From Xanthomarina sp. F2636L (GTDB lineage Bacteria > Bacteroidota > Bacteroidia > Flavobacteriales > Flavobacteriaceae): a stretch of DNA of 64,000 nucleotides. The notes under the pieces were generated by a model. It saw only the letters and a program-made list of their open reading frames with translations, was not told the DNA's origin and did no database searches. Shown in pieces: positions 33,938 through 41,691 of this stretch. How positions within the stretch are numbered: position 1 is the stretch's first letter; each line of letters starts with the position of its first letter. The DNA lies in contig NZ_JAPMLM010000055.1 in assembly GCF_026410195.1 (NCBI RefSeq), forward strand, positions 372,001 to 436,000, given 5' to 3'. The position numbers and the translations under genes are program-made.

Positions 33938-35413
33938 ATGGAGGAAGAATATATTAAGCTTATTTTTGGTTTAAAGTTAAAGCAGAAGCGGACTGAGAAG
34001 AATTTATCTCTTTTTGGTTTATCTAAACTTTCAGGCTTATCAAAGTCTTATTTAAATGAAATAGAAAAAGGAAAAAAATATCCAAAACCTGATAAAATAG
34101 CTATATTATCAGAGAAGTTGGATGTTCCTTACGATCAAATGGTTTCTTTAAAATTAGATAAAAACTTAGCTCCAATTGGAGACGTACTTCAGTCTAAAAT
34201 CCTCAAGGAAATCCCTCTTGAACTCTTCGGAATAAAAGAGAGCAACCTTATTGATATTATTTCGAACGCACCAGCAAAAGTGAATGCATTTATAAGTACC
34301 ATTATTGAAATAGCACAAAACTACAACTTTAGTCGCGAGAGTTTTTATTTGGCTTCTGTCCGTTCTTTTCAGGAAGCAAATAACAATTATTTTGAGGACA
34401 TAGAACAAAGTGTTATTAAATTTTCGAAAGCTTATCAAGTAGATTTAACCAAGCCAATTTCGTCTAAAGAATTAGAAGACATATTGGTTGAAGAGTATGG
34501 TTACACGTTAAATGAAACAGAATTAAATAAGCATCATGCCTTAGATAATTTACGATCAGTATTTGTACCTAAAACAAAAACATTATTACTGGCCAGTAAT
34601 ATGGACGATGCGCAAAAAACCTTCATATTTGCTAAAGAAATTGCTTATAATTTTTTAGATTATAGTGAACGACTTTACACCTTTTCCTGGATTAAATTTG
34701 ATAATTTCGATCAAGTACTGAATAATTTTCATGCTTCCTATTTTGCTGGAGCCTTAATTATACCACGAGCAACTATTACAAAAAAGCTAAATCAATTATT
34801 CAGTAAAAAAACATTTGATGAAAATTTTTTTCTAGATATCATTAACTCTTTTAATGCTTCTCCGGAATCATTTTATCAGCGCTTGACAAATATTTTACCC
34901 AAAGATTTCAATATTCAAAACCTTTTCTTTTTACGCTTTACACATCGTTCTGGAACCAATAGATTTCATCTTAAAAAAGAGTTGCATTTATCGCATCAGC
35001 ATTCCCCACATGCCAACGAAACTAATGAGCATTATTGTAGACGCTGGATTTCTTTAAAGGTTTTAAAAGACATCAGTAGAAGCAATAAAGAACATATATT
35101 TGATATGCAAATTTCAAATTATCCTGATGATAATATGAGTTATTTAGTCTTATCTTCAGCAACCAGAGACCCTTTTAGGGAAAACCATTTTAGAAGTATT
35201 AGTGTGGGACTTTTAATAGATAAACAACTTAAAAGAAAATTAAGTTTTTTAGAAACCACTAATATCAAGAAAACTGAAGTTGGAGTTACTTGCGAACGCT
35301 GTTCAATCTCCAATTGTGAAATAAGACAAGTGCCAGCAATTAGACTAGAACATGAAGCTAAAAACAAAAAAATTGAAATGGTAGTCGAAGATTTAAAGAA
35401 TAGATTTAGTTAA
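33938..35413 (+). CDS. XRE-IrrE-like/ScfR (RamB-type) transcriptional regulator of acetate metabolism
   Basis: A 491-aa protein. Residues about 8-65 are an XRE helix-turn-helix (LKQKRTEKNLSLFGLSKLSG, KSYLNEIEKGKKYPKP). The middle is an IrrE/M78-like domain: the HExxH site is degenerate (KEIAY, 233-237) but the downstream ASYFAGALIIP pattern remains. The C-terminus has the ScfR/DUF2083-like cysteine cluster C452-ER-C455-SISN-C460. RamB and related regulators have this layout and control acetate, propionate and glyoxylate genes. Divergent placement from aceBA makes it the likely regulator of that operon, probably sensing an acyl-CoA or related metabolite. Its own gene may be autoregulated through the TTCGCAA sites. 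Confidence 0.8.
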   Translation: MEEEYIKLIFGLKLKQKRTEKNLSLFGLSKLSGLSKSYLNEIEKGKKYPKPDKIAILSEKLDVPYDQMVSLKLDKNLAPIGDVLQSKILKEIPLELFGIKESNLIDIISNAPAKVNAFISTIIEIAQNYNFSRESFYLASVRSFQEANNNYFEDIEQSVIKFSKAYQVDLTKPISSKELEDILVEEYGYTLNETELNKHHALDNLRSVFVPKTKTLLLASNMDDAQKTFIFAKEIAYNFLDYSERLYTFSWIKFDNFDQVLNNFHASYFAGALIIPRATITKKLNQLFSKKTFDENFFLDIINSFNASPESFYQRLTNILPKDFNIQNLFFLRFTHRSGTNRFHLKKELHLSHQHSPHANETNEHYCRRWISLKVLKDISRSNKEHIFDMQISNYPDDNMSYLVLSSATRDPFRENHFRSISVGLLIDKQLKRKLSFLETTNIKKTEVGVTCERCSISNCEIRQVPAIRLEHEAKNKKIEMVVEDLKNRFS

Positions 35414-35456
35414 TCTATAATTTATTTATAATTTTATTCCCTTAATTATTATTACT

Positions 35457-36275
35457 ATGAGAAATTTCCTTTTAGTGTTATTCCTAATCTCTATACTTTC
35501 TTTTGGTTGTAAAGGGGATGTTAAAGATGTAAACACAAATCAAACTTCCAAAATTAAAACAGATACTATCTCAATTTTGGATAATAAAAAACCGCTTTCA
35601 GACATAATAGTTAAACCTATAAATCATGCTAGTTTTATTTTAGAATATGAAGATATTGTTATTTATGTAGATCCTGTTGGAGGTCCCGAATTGTATAAAA
35701 ACGAGAAAGATCCAAATGTTATTTTAATTACAGATATTCATGATGATCATTTTAATTTAGAAACTTTTGAAGGAATTATGAAGGATACAACCCAACCTAT
35801 TGTACCTCCAGATGTAGCTATTAAAATACCTATGGCTTTGCAATATAATATGTTTGCAGTTAAAAATAACGCACGGGTAGATTATACAAAAGCTGGCTTA
35901 GATGTAGTGGTATATTCTGTACCCATGTATAACTTAAGAGAAGAAGCATTAAAATACCATCCAAAAGGACGAGGTAATGGTTATGTTGTTGAGTTTGGTG
36001 GCAAACGTATTTATATATCTGGAGATACAGAAGACATTCCGGAAATGAGAAATCTAAGCAATATAGACATCGCTTTTGTGTGTATGAATTTACCATATAC
36101 CATGACGGTTGAAAGTGCTGCCAGTGCTGTTTTAGATTTTAAGCCTAAGAAAGTATATCCTTATCATTATAGAGGAACAGAGGGTTTTAGCGATATTGAA
36201 AAATTTAAAAGTCTGGTAAATGAAGGAAACGAAGATATTGAAGTGATATTATTGGACTGGTATAAAAATCCATAG
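35457..36275 (+). CDS. MBL-fold metallo-hydrolase, probable lipoprotein
   Basis: A 272-aa protein with a lipoprotein-like signal (LISILSFGC, acylated Cys about residue 18) and a UlaG-like metallo-beta-lactamase fold. The family THxHxDH motif reads TDIHDDH here: the first His is Asp. The second metal segment YISGDTED and C-terminal YPYHYRGTEG histidine are kept. It should be a periplasmic or membrane-attached hydrolase of unknown substrate. It follows the regulator gene by 43 bp in the same direction, so read-through is possible. Confidence 0.78.
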   Translation: MRNFLLVLFLISILSFGCKGDVKDVNTNQTSKIKTDTISILDNKKPLSDIIVKPINHASFILEYEDIVIYVDPVGGPELYKNEKDPNVILITDIHDDHFNLETFEGIMKDTTQPIVPPDVAIKIPMALQYNMFAVKNNARVDYTKAGLDVVVYSVPMYNLREEALKYHPKGRGNGYVVEFGGKRIYISGDTEDIPEMRNLSNIDIAFVCMNLPYTMTVESAASAVLDFKPKKVYPYHYRGTEGFSDIEKFKSLVNEGNEDIEVILLDWYKNP

Positions 36276-36290
36276 ACTTTTAATAACTAG

Positions 36291-36321
36291 TTGTTTAGTT
36301 AAAATAAAATGTTTATATTTG
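36291..36321 (+). promoter_or_regulatory. Complete -33/-7 promoter for the small membrane gene pair
   Basis: TTG (36291-36293), a 20-base spacer and TATATTTG (36314-36321) give a near-ideal Bacteroidota promoter, 29 bases before ATG 36351. Confidence 0.65.
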
Positions 36322-36350
36322 GATAGCTATTAACCAAATCAAGTACCTAC

Positions 36351-36593
36351 ATGTCTCAATATATCTCTCTTTTGGGGTTTCTTTCCATAGCGACTATGGA
36401 GCAATCAAGCATCGTTACAGCCTTATCTATTTCTGTTTTATTTTTTTTAGTATTATTAGTTTTAGGATGGAGAAAATCTTATTTACTAAGAAAAGAAAGC
36501 GATAAATTAAATGAATCATTTACAATAGATAAAGAAAAAGAAGAACATACTTATAGAGATTTTACTGAAAGTCATATGTACGATAATAATTAG
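36351..36593 (+). CDS. Small membrane protein, 80 aa (first of a pair)
   Basis: One strong helix (ALSISVLFFLVLLVLGW, residues about 25-41) is followed by a basic stop-transfer segment (RKSYLLRKES) and a charged tail ending SHMYDNN. The N-terminal 20 residues are mildly hydrophobic. The next gene is 8 bp downstream and ends in a similar tail. No family recognised. The clear upstream promoter supports it being real. Confidence 0.7.
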   Translation: MSQYISLLGFLSIATMEQSSIVTALSISVLFFLVLLVLGWRKSYLLRKESDKLNESFTIDKEKEEHTYRDFTESHMYDNN

Positions 36594-36601
36594 TATATAA
36601 T

Positions 36602-36805
36602 ATGACAATAGTAATTTACTTAAGCATCTTAAATATCATTGTATTAATCTTTGCTTTTATAAGTAAAAAAATTTTATACACAGTAACTCCAGAAAAACAA
36701 TGGAGTCATGCTCTTGAAGAGTTTGACAGTAATTATAAATCTTTAGATAAAATTGAGATTGATAATTTTATTATGAGTTCTGGACATTTATATGAAAATA
36801 ATTGA
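36602..36805 (+). CDS. Small membrane protein, 67 aa (second of a pair)
   Basis: An N-terminal helix (IVIYLSILNIIVLIFAFIS) is followed by a short soluble tail ending GHLYENN, which resembles the SHMYDNN end of its upstream neighbour. It is co-transcribed with that gene and followed by a strong terminator. Function unknown. Confidence 0.65.
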   Translation: MTIVIYLSILNIIVLIFAFISKKILYTVTPEKQWSHALEEFDSNYKSLDKIEIDNFIMSSGHLYENN

Positions 36806-36819
36806 ATTAAAAACACCAA

Positions 36820-36852
36820 CAAAAAAAAGCCTCGAATTTTCGAGGCTTTTTT
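36820..36852. terminator. Bidirectional terminator between the small pair and ettA
   Basis: GCCTCGAA and TTCGAGGC form a tight hairpin with a 2-base gap, with A-runs before and T-runs after. Confidence 0.9.
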
Positions 36853-36873
36853 AATACTATTCATTCAAAAAAG

Positions 36874-38565
36874 TTATCTAACTAACTTTCTGTATTTAAT
36901 TCGTTTTGGCATTAAATCGCCACCAAGACGTTGTTTTTTATTCTCTTCGTAATCACTAAAGCTACCTTCAAAGAAGTAAACTTCAGAGTTTCCTTCAAAA
37001 GCTAAAATATGGGTACAAATTCTATCTAAAAACCATCTGTCGTGAGAAATTACTACGGCACAACCAGCAAAATTTTCTAAACCTTCTTCCAAAGCTCTTA
37101 AAGTGTTTACATCCAAATCGTTTGTTGGCTCATCCAAAAGCAATACGTTTCCTTCTTCTTTAAGAGTCATCGCTAAATGCAGCCTGTTTCTTTCTCCTCC
37201 AGATAACATATTTACCTTTTTATTCTGCTCGCTACCACTAAAGTTGAAACGACTTAAATAAGCACGAGAATTCACCTGCTTCCCTCCCATCATAATCAGT
37301 TCTTGCTCATCGCTAAAGTTTTGCCAGATTGTTTTTTCAGGATCAATATTAGAATGTGACTGATCTACATAAGCAATCTTAGCGGTTTCACCCACTTTAA
37401 ATTCGCCTTTGTCTGGGGTTTCTTCTCCCATAATCATTCTAAAAATAGTTGTTTTACCGGCTCCGTTTGGACCAATAATTCCAACTATCCCGGCTTGTGG
37501 TAAATTGAAGTTTAAGTTATCGTATAACAATTTATCGTCGTAACCTTTACTTACCCCAATAGCTTCAATAACATTGGTTCCCAAACGAGGTCCATTAGGA
37601 ATATATATTTCTAGTTTTTCGTCTAATTGTTTTTGGTCCTGACTTAATAATTTATCGTAATTCTTTAAACGTGCTTTCTGCTTGGTTTGTCTACCTTTAG
37701 CTCCTTGCTTAACCCATTCTAACTCTCGCTCTAAGGTTTTCTGGCGTTTGGAAGCTGCTTTCCCTTCTTGCGCCATACGCTTAGATTTCTGGTCTAGCCA
37801 AGAAGAGTAATTTCCTTTCCAAGGAATGCCTTCTCCTCTATCTAATTCTAAAATCCATCCTGCAACATTATCTAAGAAATATCTATCGTGTGTTACCGCA
37901 ATTACAGTTCCTTTATATTGTGCTAAATGATGCTCTAACCAATGTACAGATTCGGCATCCAAGTGGTTGGTTGGCTCATCTAATAATAATACATCTGGTT
38001 CTTGTAATAACAATCTACATAAGGCTACACGACGTTTTTCACCTCCTGAAAGCACACTAATTTTCTTATCGCCATCTGGAGTTCTTAACGCATCCATGGC
38101 TATCTCTAATTTGGTATCTAACTCCCAAGCATCTGAAGCATCAATCTGATCTTGCAAAACAGCTTGTCTGTTCATTAATTTCTCCATTTTATCTGGATCG
38201 CTATAAACTTCTTCCAGACCAAACATATCGTTAATTTTATTGTACTCTTCAAGAATAGCAACCGTTTCTGCTGCTCCTTCTTTTACAATTTCCATAACGG
38301 TTTTATCATTGTCTAGTTGTGGCTCTTGCTCAAGATAACCCACGGTATAACCTGGAGAAAAAACGACATCGCCTTGATAATTTTTATCAATACCAGCAAT
38401 AATTTTTAATAAAGTAGATTTACCAGAACCGTTAAGTCCTAAAATTCCAATTTTTGCACCATAAAAGAAACTTAAATAAATGTTCTTTAATACAGGTTTT
38501 TTTGCACTCTGATAGGTTTTGGTTAAACCGGACATCGAGAAAATTACTTTTTTATCGTCGCTCAT
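36874..38565 (-). CDS. ettA: Energy-dependent translational throttle protein (ABC-F)
   Basis: A 563-aa soluble protein with two ATP-binding cassettes. Walker A motifs are GLNGSGKST and GPNGAGKTT; signatures are LSGGEKRRVAL and LSGGERNRLHL; Walker B motifs are LLLDEPTNHLDAES and LLLDEPTNDLDVNT. A 90-residue linker rich in Lys/Arg/Gln separates them. The arm insert in cassette 1 and the length fit EttA, which binds the ribosomal E site and gates translation when ADP is high. No membrane domain is present. Confidence 0.93.
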   Translation of the reverse strand: MSDDKKVIFSMSGLTKTYQSAKKPVLKNIYLSFFYGAKIGILGLNGSGKSTLLKIIAGIDKNYQGDVVFSPGYTVGYLEQEPQLDNDKTVMEIVKEGAAETVAILEEYNKINDMFGLEEVYSDPDKMEKLMNRQAVLQDQIDASDAWELDTKLEIAMDALRTPDGDKKISVLSGGEKRRVALCRLLLQEPDVLLLDEPTNHLDAESVHWLEHHLAQYKGTVIAVTHDRYFLDNVAGWILELDRGEGIPWKGNYSSWLDQKSKRMAQEGKAASKRQKTLERELEWVKQGAKGRQTKQKARLKNYDKLLSQDQKQLDEKLEIYIPNGPRLGTNVIEAIGVSKGYDDKLLYDNLNFNLPQAGIVGIIGPNGAGKTTIFRMIMGEETPDKGEFKVGETAKIAYVDQSHSNIDPEKTIWQNFSDEQELIMMGGKQVNSRAYLSRFNFSGSEQNKKVNMLSGGERNRLHLAMTLKEEGNVLLLDEPTNDLDVNTLRALEEGLENFAGCAVVISHDRWFLDRICTHILAFEGNSEVYFFEGSFSDYEENKKQRLGGDLMPKRIKYRKLVR

Positions 38566-38634
38566 TTTTATAAATAAGTTTAAATTGTTAAATGAATATT
38601 GAAAATGTGGCTCTAATTGCCAACTGAATACTAA

Positions 38635-38817
38635 TTACACTCTTCCTTTTAGTGCATTAAAAACCCAAGCTACGGCAAAAAACCCAATTCCTACAGCAGC
38701 AAACCCCCATCCTGCAACATCATCATATCTAAATGCTCCTAAAGCAATTAATGCTAATCCTACAAAAATCATAATCCAAGTTGCCCAAGCTAAAACGGTA
38801 TTTTTATTCATTGCCAT
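38635..38817 (-). CDS. CAL67264-type small membrane protein
   Basis: A 60-aa protein with two helices (TWIMIFVGLALIALGAF and WGFAAVGIGFFAVAWVF) and a short basic C-terminus. It resembles a small flavobacterial family named after locus CAL67264. It lies 69 bp upstream of ettA in the same direction, so they may be co-transcribed. Function unknown. Confidence 0.7.
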   Translation of the reverse strand: MAMNKNTVLAWATWIMIFVGLALIALGAFRYDDVAGWGFAAVGIGFFAVAWVFNALKGRV

Positions 38818-38917
38818 TATATCTGTAAATTTATTGTTAGTAGAAATGCAAATATCGGGATTTAAAACTATAAAAGCACTCCTAAAGATGCTTTTTCATA
38901 ATTTGAAGGTTGAGTCA

Positions 38918-39637
38918 TTATTTCATAGGAACTTCTATCAAGAGTAAGCCTGAATCATCATTTGCTGTAACCGAGAAAGTTTCTGTTTCTGAAATTCCTA
39001 TGGCATCCCGGGCTTCTAGGATGGTATTTTCAATAGTCACCTCTCCAAAAATATTCATAATATAAACACCATGAACGTCACTTTTTAGAGTATAACTGAA
39101 ATTCTTATCTCTATCCAAATCAATCCTTGAAATTATGGCATCTTGATGAATTTTTAAGCTACTTTCATGAGATTCATCAATAGAAGTGACTAATATTTGA
39201 AGTTTATTTTTTCTATCTGTTTCTAGAAATGATTTCTGCCCATAACGTGGTTCCACATTATGTTTATTAGGAATAATCCAAATCTGAAACAAACTCAAAT
39301 GCTTTTCTATTGAGCCATTAATCTCAGAATGTTGTACACCAGTTCCGGCGCTCATAACCTGCACTTCGCTAGGAAGGACTTGTTGCCAATCTTGATGCAT
39401 ATTATCCCGATGTTTTAACACACCACTTAATGGAATTGTAATAATCTCCATATTTTCATGTGGATGAGTTCCGAAACCCATTTTTGGAGCTACAACATCG
39501 TCGTTTAAAACACGTAAAGCTCCAAATTGCATTTTATCTTTATCGAAATAATTAGCAAAACTAAACGAATGGTTTGCTTGAAGCCATCCGTGATTTGCAA
39601 AACCTCTATCTTCTGCTTTATGTAATACTGTTCTCAT
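38918..39637 (-). CDS. Pirin-family protein
   Basis: A 239-aa bicupin from ATG 39637; a longer frame would begin at TTG 39652. The N-terminal cupin has the metal motif FGTHPHENMEIITIP with a later QHSEIN histidine/glutamate set. The second cupin has lost these residues, as is usual. Bacterial pirins such as YhhW can act as quercetinases; the physiological role here is unknown. A MarR gene lies 160 bp upstream in the same direction. Confidence 0.88.
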   Translation of the reverse strand: MRTVLHKAEDRGFANHGWLQANHSFSFANYFDKDKMQFGALRVLNDDVVAPKMGFGTHPHENMEIITIPLSGVLKHRDNMHQDWQQVLPSEVQVMSAGTGVQHSEINGSIEKHLSLFQIWIIPNKHNVEPRYGQKSFLETDRKNKLQILVTSIDESHESSLKIHQDAIISRIDLDRDKNFSYTLKSDVHGVYIMNIFGEVTIENTILEARDAIGISETETFSVTANDDSGLLLIEVPMK

Positions 39638-39798
39638 CTTTAATCCCCACAAAAGTGGCTCTCTCTTATTTAAGTTATTTATTATTCTCAGCCATATTTA
39701 ATCTGGGCTAAGTGTAAAATTTAAAGGTTGTTTTTTTGCAGTTATGAAGACTTGTTTTTTTATCACCTTTTAATATTTCTGTTTTAACTAAAATGAAT

Positions 39799-40236
39799 TC
39801 ATCTCATTTTATCTAACAAATCACTTAATTGCTCTGCTTCGTCTTCTGTAATGTTTTTTAATAAATCCTTATTAAAATCGACTGAAATTGATTCTATAAG
39901 CTGCTTGCCTCTGTTTGTTAATTTAATAAAAACCACACGTCTATCATCTGCACATGGAAAGCGTTCAATAAACTCTTTCGCGATTAACTTATCCATTAAC
40001 CTTGTTGTATTTGGCGAACGATCAATCATGCGTTCTTTAATAGTTTGCACTTTTAATGCTTTATCTGCTCCATTCAATATTCGTAAAACATTATATTGCT
40101 GAGGAGAAATTCCGAAGGGTTTAAAAAAGTCGTTCTGAAAACTAGAAATCCAATTGGCAGTATATAATATATTAATCAAAGCCTTCACTTTGGCACTGTC
40201 GAATTTTGAATTGATATCTTTAGATAAATCTCCCAT
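39799..40236 (-). CDS. MarR-family transcriptional regulator
   Basis: A 145-aa winged-helix protein. The recognition region is VQTIKERMIDRSPNTTRLMDKL and the wing contains FPCADDRRVVFIKLT, matching the MarR D-x-R-D-x-R wing. It lies between pirin and the FMN reductase/DoxX genes, all in the same direction. MarR regulators beside pirin or NADPH oxidoreductases often respond to oxidants or phenolics, so those neighbours are likely targets. This is inference. Confidence 0.85.
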   Translation of the reverse strand: MGDLSKDINSKFDSAKVKALINILYTANWISSFQNDFFKPFGISPQQYNVLRILNGADKALKVQTIKERMIDRSPNTTRLMDKLIAKEFIERFPCADDRRVVFIKLTNRGKQLIESISVDFNKDLLKNITEDEAEQLSDLLDKMR

Positions 40237-40238
40237 AT

Positions 40239-40367
40239 TTAAAAATAATTTACAAAAAGATTAATTACGTCTAAAATATGACTAGATAACTGATATTTGG
40301 AATCTTGAGCATAACTTATACTTGCACACGCAATCATAAATATTAACAAAAAATTCTTGATTTTCAT
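40239..40367 (-). pseudogene. 5' remnant of a secreted transthyretin/HIU-hydrolase-like gene
   Basis: ATG 40367 opens a 42-aa frame with a complete signal peptide (MKIKNFLLIFMIACASISYA) and the start QDSKYQLSSHILD. It then breaks into unrelated residues and stops 2 bases before the MarR ATG. LSSHILD matches the conserved beginning of hydroxyisourate hydrolase/transthyretin-like proteins (L-[ST]-[ST]-H-[IV]-L-D). The rest of that domain (about 100 residues) is absent. A short real secreted peptide is the alternative. Confidence 0.5.
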
Positions 40368-40373
40368 TTTAGT

Positions 40374-40658
40374 TTATTTTATAACATCTTGATATTCATC
40401 TTTTTTCTTCTCCAAAATAGCTTTGGCGTAAGAACAAGTAGGAGCAGCTTTTAAATTGTTCTTTCTCATAAAACTGACCGCTTCATCTATAAGCTTATAT
40501 CCCATTCCTTGACCCTTTAATGCCTCTTTTACTTCTGTATGATTTATATCGATGGTGTTATCATCAATATATTTATAAGTCATTTCTGCTTCTTCCTTTT
40601 GGTCTATTTCAATAAAAAACTTACCATTTTTACCGTTATCTGTATGTTTAATTTCCAT
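40374..40658 (-). CDS. YidJ-like small GNAT acetyltransferase
   Basis: A 94-aa mini-GNAT. The acetyl-CoA loop is KGQGMGYKLIDEAV and the family-specific PTCSYAKAILEK follows; this layout fits the YidJ-like GNAT_2 group (PF14542-type). It is 1 bp after the FMN reductase stop, so it forms the third gene of the DoxX-reductase-GNAT unit. Confidence 0.82.
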   Translation of the reverse strand: MEIKHTDNGKNGKFFIEIDQKEEAEMTYKYIDDNTIDINHTEVKEALKGQGMGYKLIDEAVSFMRKNNLKAAPTCSYAKAILEKKKDEYQDVIK

Positions 40659-40659
40659 A

Positions 40660-41190
40660 TTAAATTGATTTTTTAAATAATTCTACTTGTTGTTTTAATT
40701 CCCTATCAAGATTTGCATCTGTTATTTTACCATCAGAAAAGTTGGTTTCAAAAAGTGGTAATGAAAAATCTGCAACTATCTGAGCATTGTGTCTTGGGAA
40801 TCTATCTTTTGCCATAGCCAAAACAGATTGTCCTCCTCTTCCTCCTGTGGATGTTGCCATCAGTAACATTGGTTTGCCAAAAAATAATTTTCCTTCTTCT
40901 CGAGACATCCAATCAAATAAATTTTTAAAAACAGAAGAGTATGCACCATTGTGCTCTGCCAATGAAATTATAATACCGTCTGCATTTTTTATTGCTTCCA
41001 ATAGTTTTTTAGCATTCTCGGGAAATCCAATTTTGGCCTCCAGATCTACTCCAAATAACGGAACATCAAAATCGTTTAAATCTAAAACTTTGGCCTCTAC
41101 ATTGTCTACCAAAGAAGAAGCGTATGTTACCAATTGTTTATTTATAGATTGTTTGCTGTTACTACCTGCAAATGCAATAATTTTTTTCAT
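40660..41190 (-). CDS. NADPH-dependent FMN reductase-type flavoprotein
   Basis: A 176-aa flavodoxin-fold protein from ATG 41190; the longer frame begins inside the doxX gene. The FMN phosphate loop is AFAGSNSKQSINKQL, with LAEHNGAYSSVFKNLFDW and MLLMATSTGGRGGQS completing the site. It reduces quinones, azo dyes or FMN in related proteins. It starts 1 base past the DoxX stop, indicating coupling. Confidence 0.87.
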   Translation of the reverse strand: MKKIIAFAGSNSKQSINKQLVTYASSLVDNVEAKVLDLNDFDVPLFGVDLEAKIGFPENAKKLLEAIKNADGIIISLAEHNGAYSSVFKNLFDWMSREEGKLFFGKPMLLMATSTGGRGGQSVLAMAKDRFPRHNAQIVADFSLPLFETNFSDGKITDANLDRELKQQVELFKKSI

Positions 41191-41191
41191 A

Positions 41192-41548
41192 TTAAGCTTG
41201 CGTTTTTTTGTTAAAAATATAAGAGACAATTAATAAAACTAATGCTAATAATGCCGATATATGCTCCCCATCATTAATCATAAAATGTGCAAAAAAGGCT
41301 AAAATAAATGCAAAAAAGAAACCTGCATAAGCCCATTCTTTTATAATATTAAAATTTGGATTCCAAATAACAAATATGCCTACCAACTTAATAACAGCAT
41401 ATGGGTAAATAATATAAGTTGGGTAACCAAAGCTCGTAAACATTTGTGCTACTTCTTCATAATTAAAAAAGTACATTCCGGCTGAAAATAATATCAATAC
41501 CGTTAAAAGACCAGTTGCTACGTAATAGATAATCTTATTCTTTTTCAT
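41192..41548 (-). CDS. DoxX-like membrane protein
   Basis: A 118-aa protein with four helices (VATGLLTVLILFSAGMYFF; YPYAVIKLVGIFVIW; AYAGFFFAFILAFFAHF; ISALLALVLLIVSYIF), the DoxX/DoxD-like layout. It is first gene of a three-gene unit with an FMN reductase and a small GNAT. DoxX proteins are often tied to redox or sulfur stress, but no function is proven here. Confidence 0.8.
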   Translation of the reverse strand: MKKNKIIYYVATGLLTVLILFSAGMYFFNYEEVAQMFTSFGYPTYIIYPYAVIKLVGIFVIWNPNFNIIKEWAYAGFFFAFILAFFAHFMINDGEHISALLALVLLIVSYIFNKKTQA

Positions 41549-41570
41549 AATTCTATTTTAGTTTAGAGTG

Positions 41571-41578
41571 CAAATGTA
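41571..41578 (-). promoter_or_regulatory. -7 promoter box for the DoxX operon
   Basis: The minus strand reads TACATTTG (TAnnTTTG), 22 bases before ATG 41548. Confidence 0.5.
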
Positions 41579-41691
41579 CATAAAACATCTATATATTCCT
41601 AGGAAACTAATTCCGTGTAAAATTATTTAACAAAATATTCGCTTTTAAACCATGTTCTTCTTTTGTAAATTCGTGGCAAATAATTATTTCT

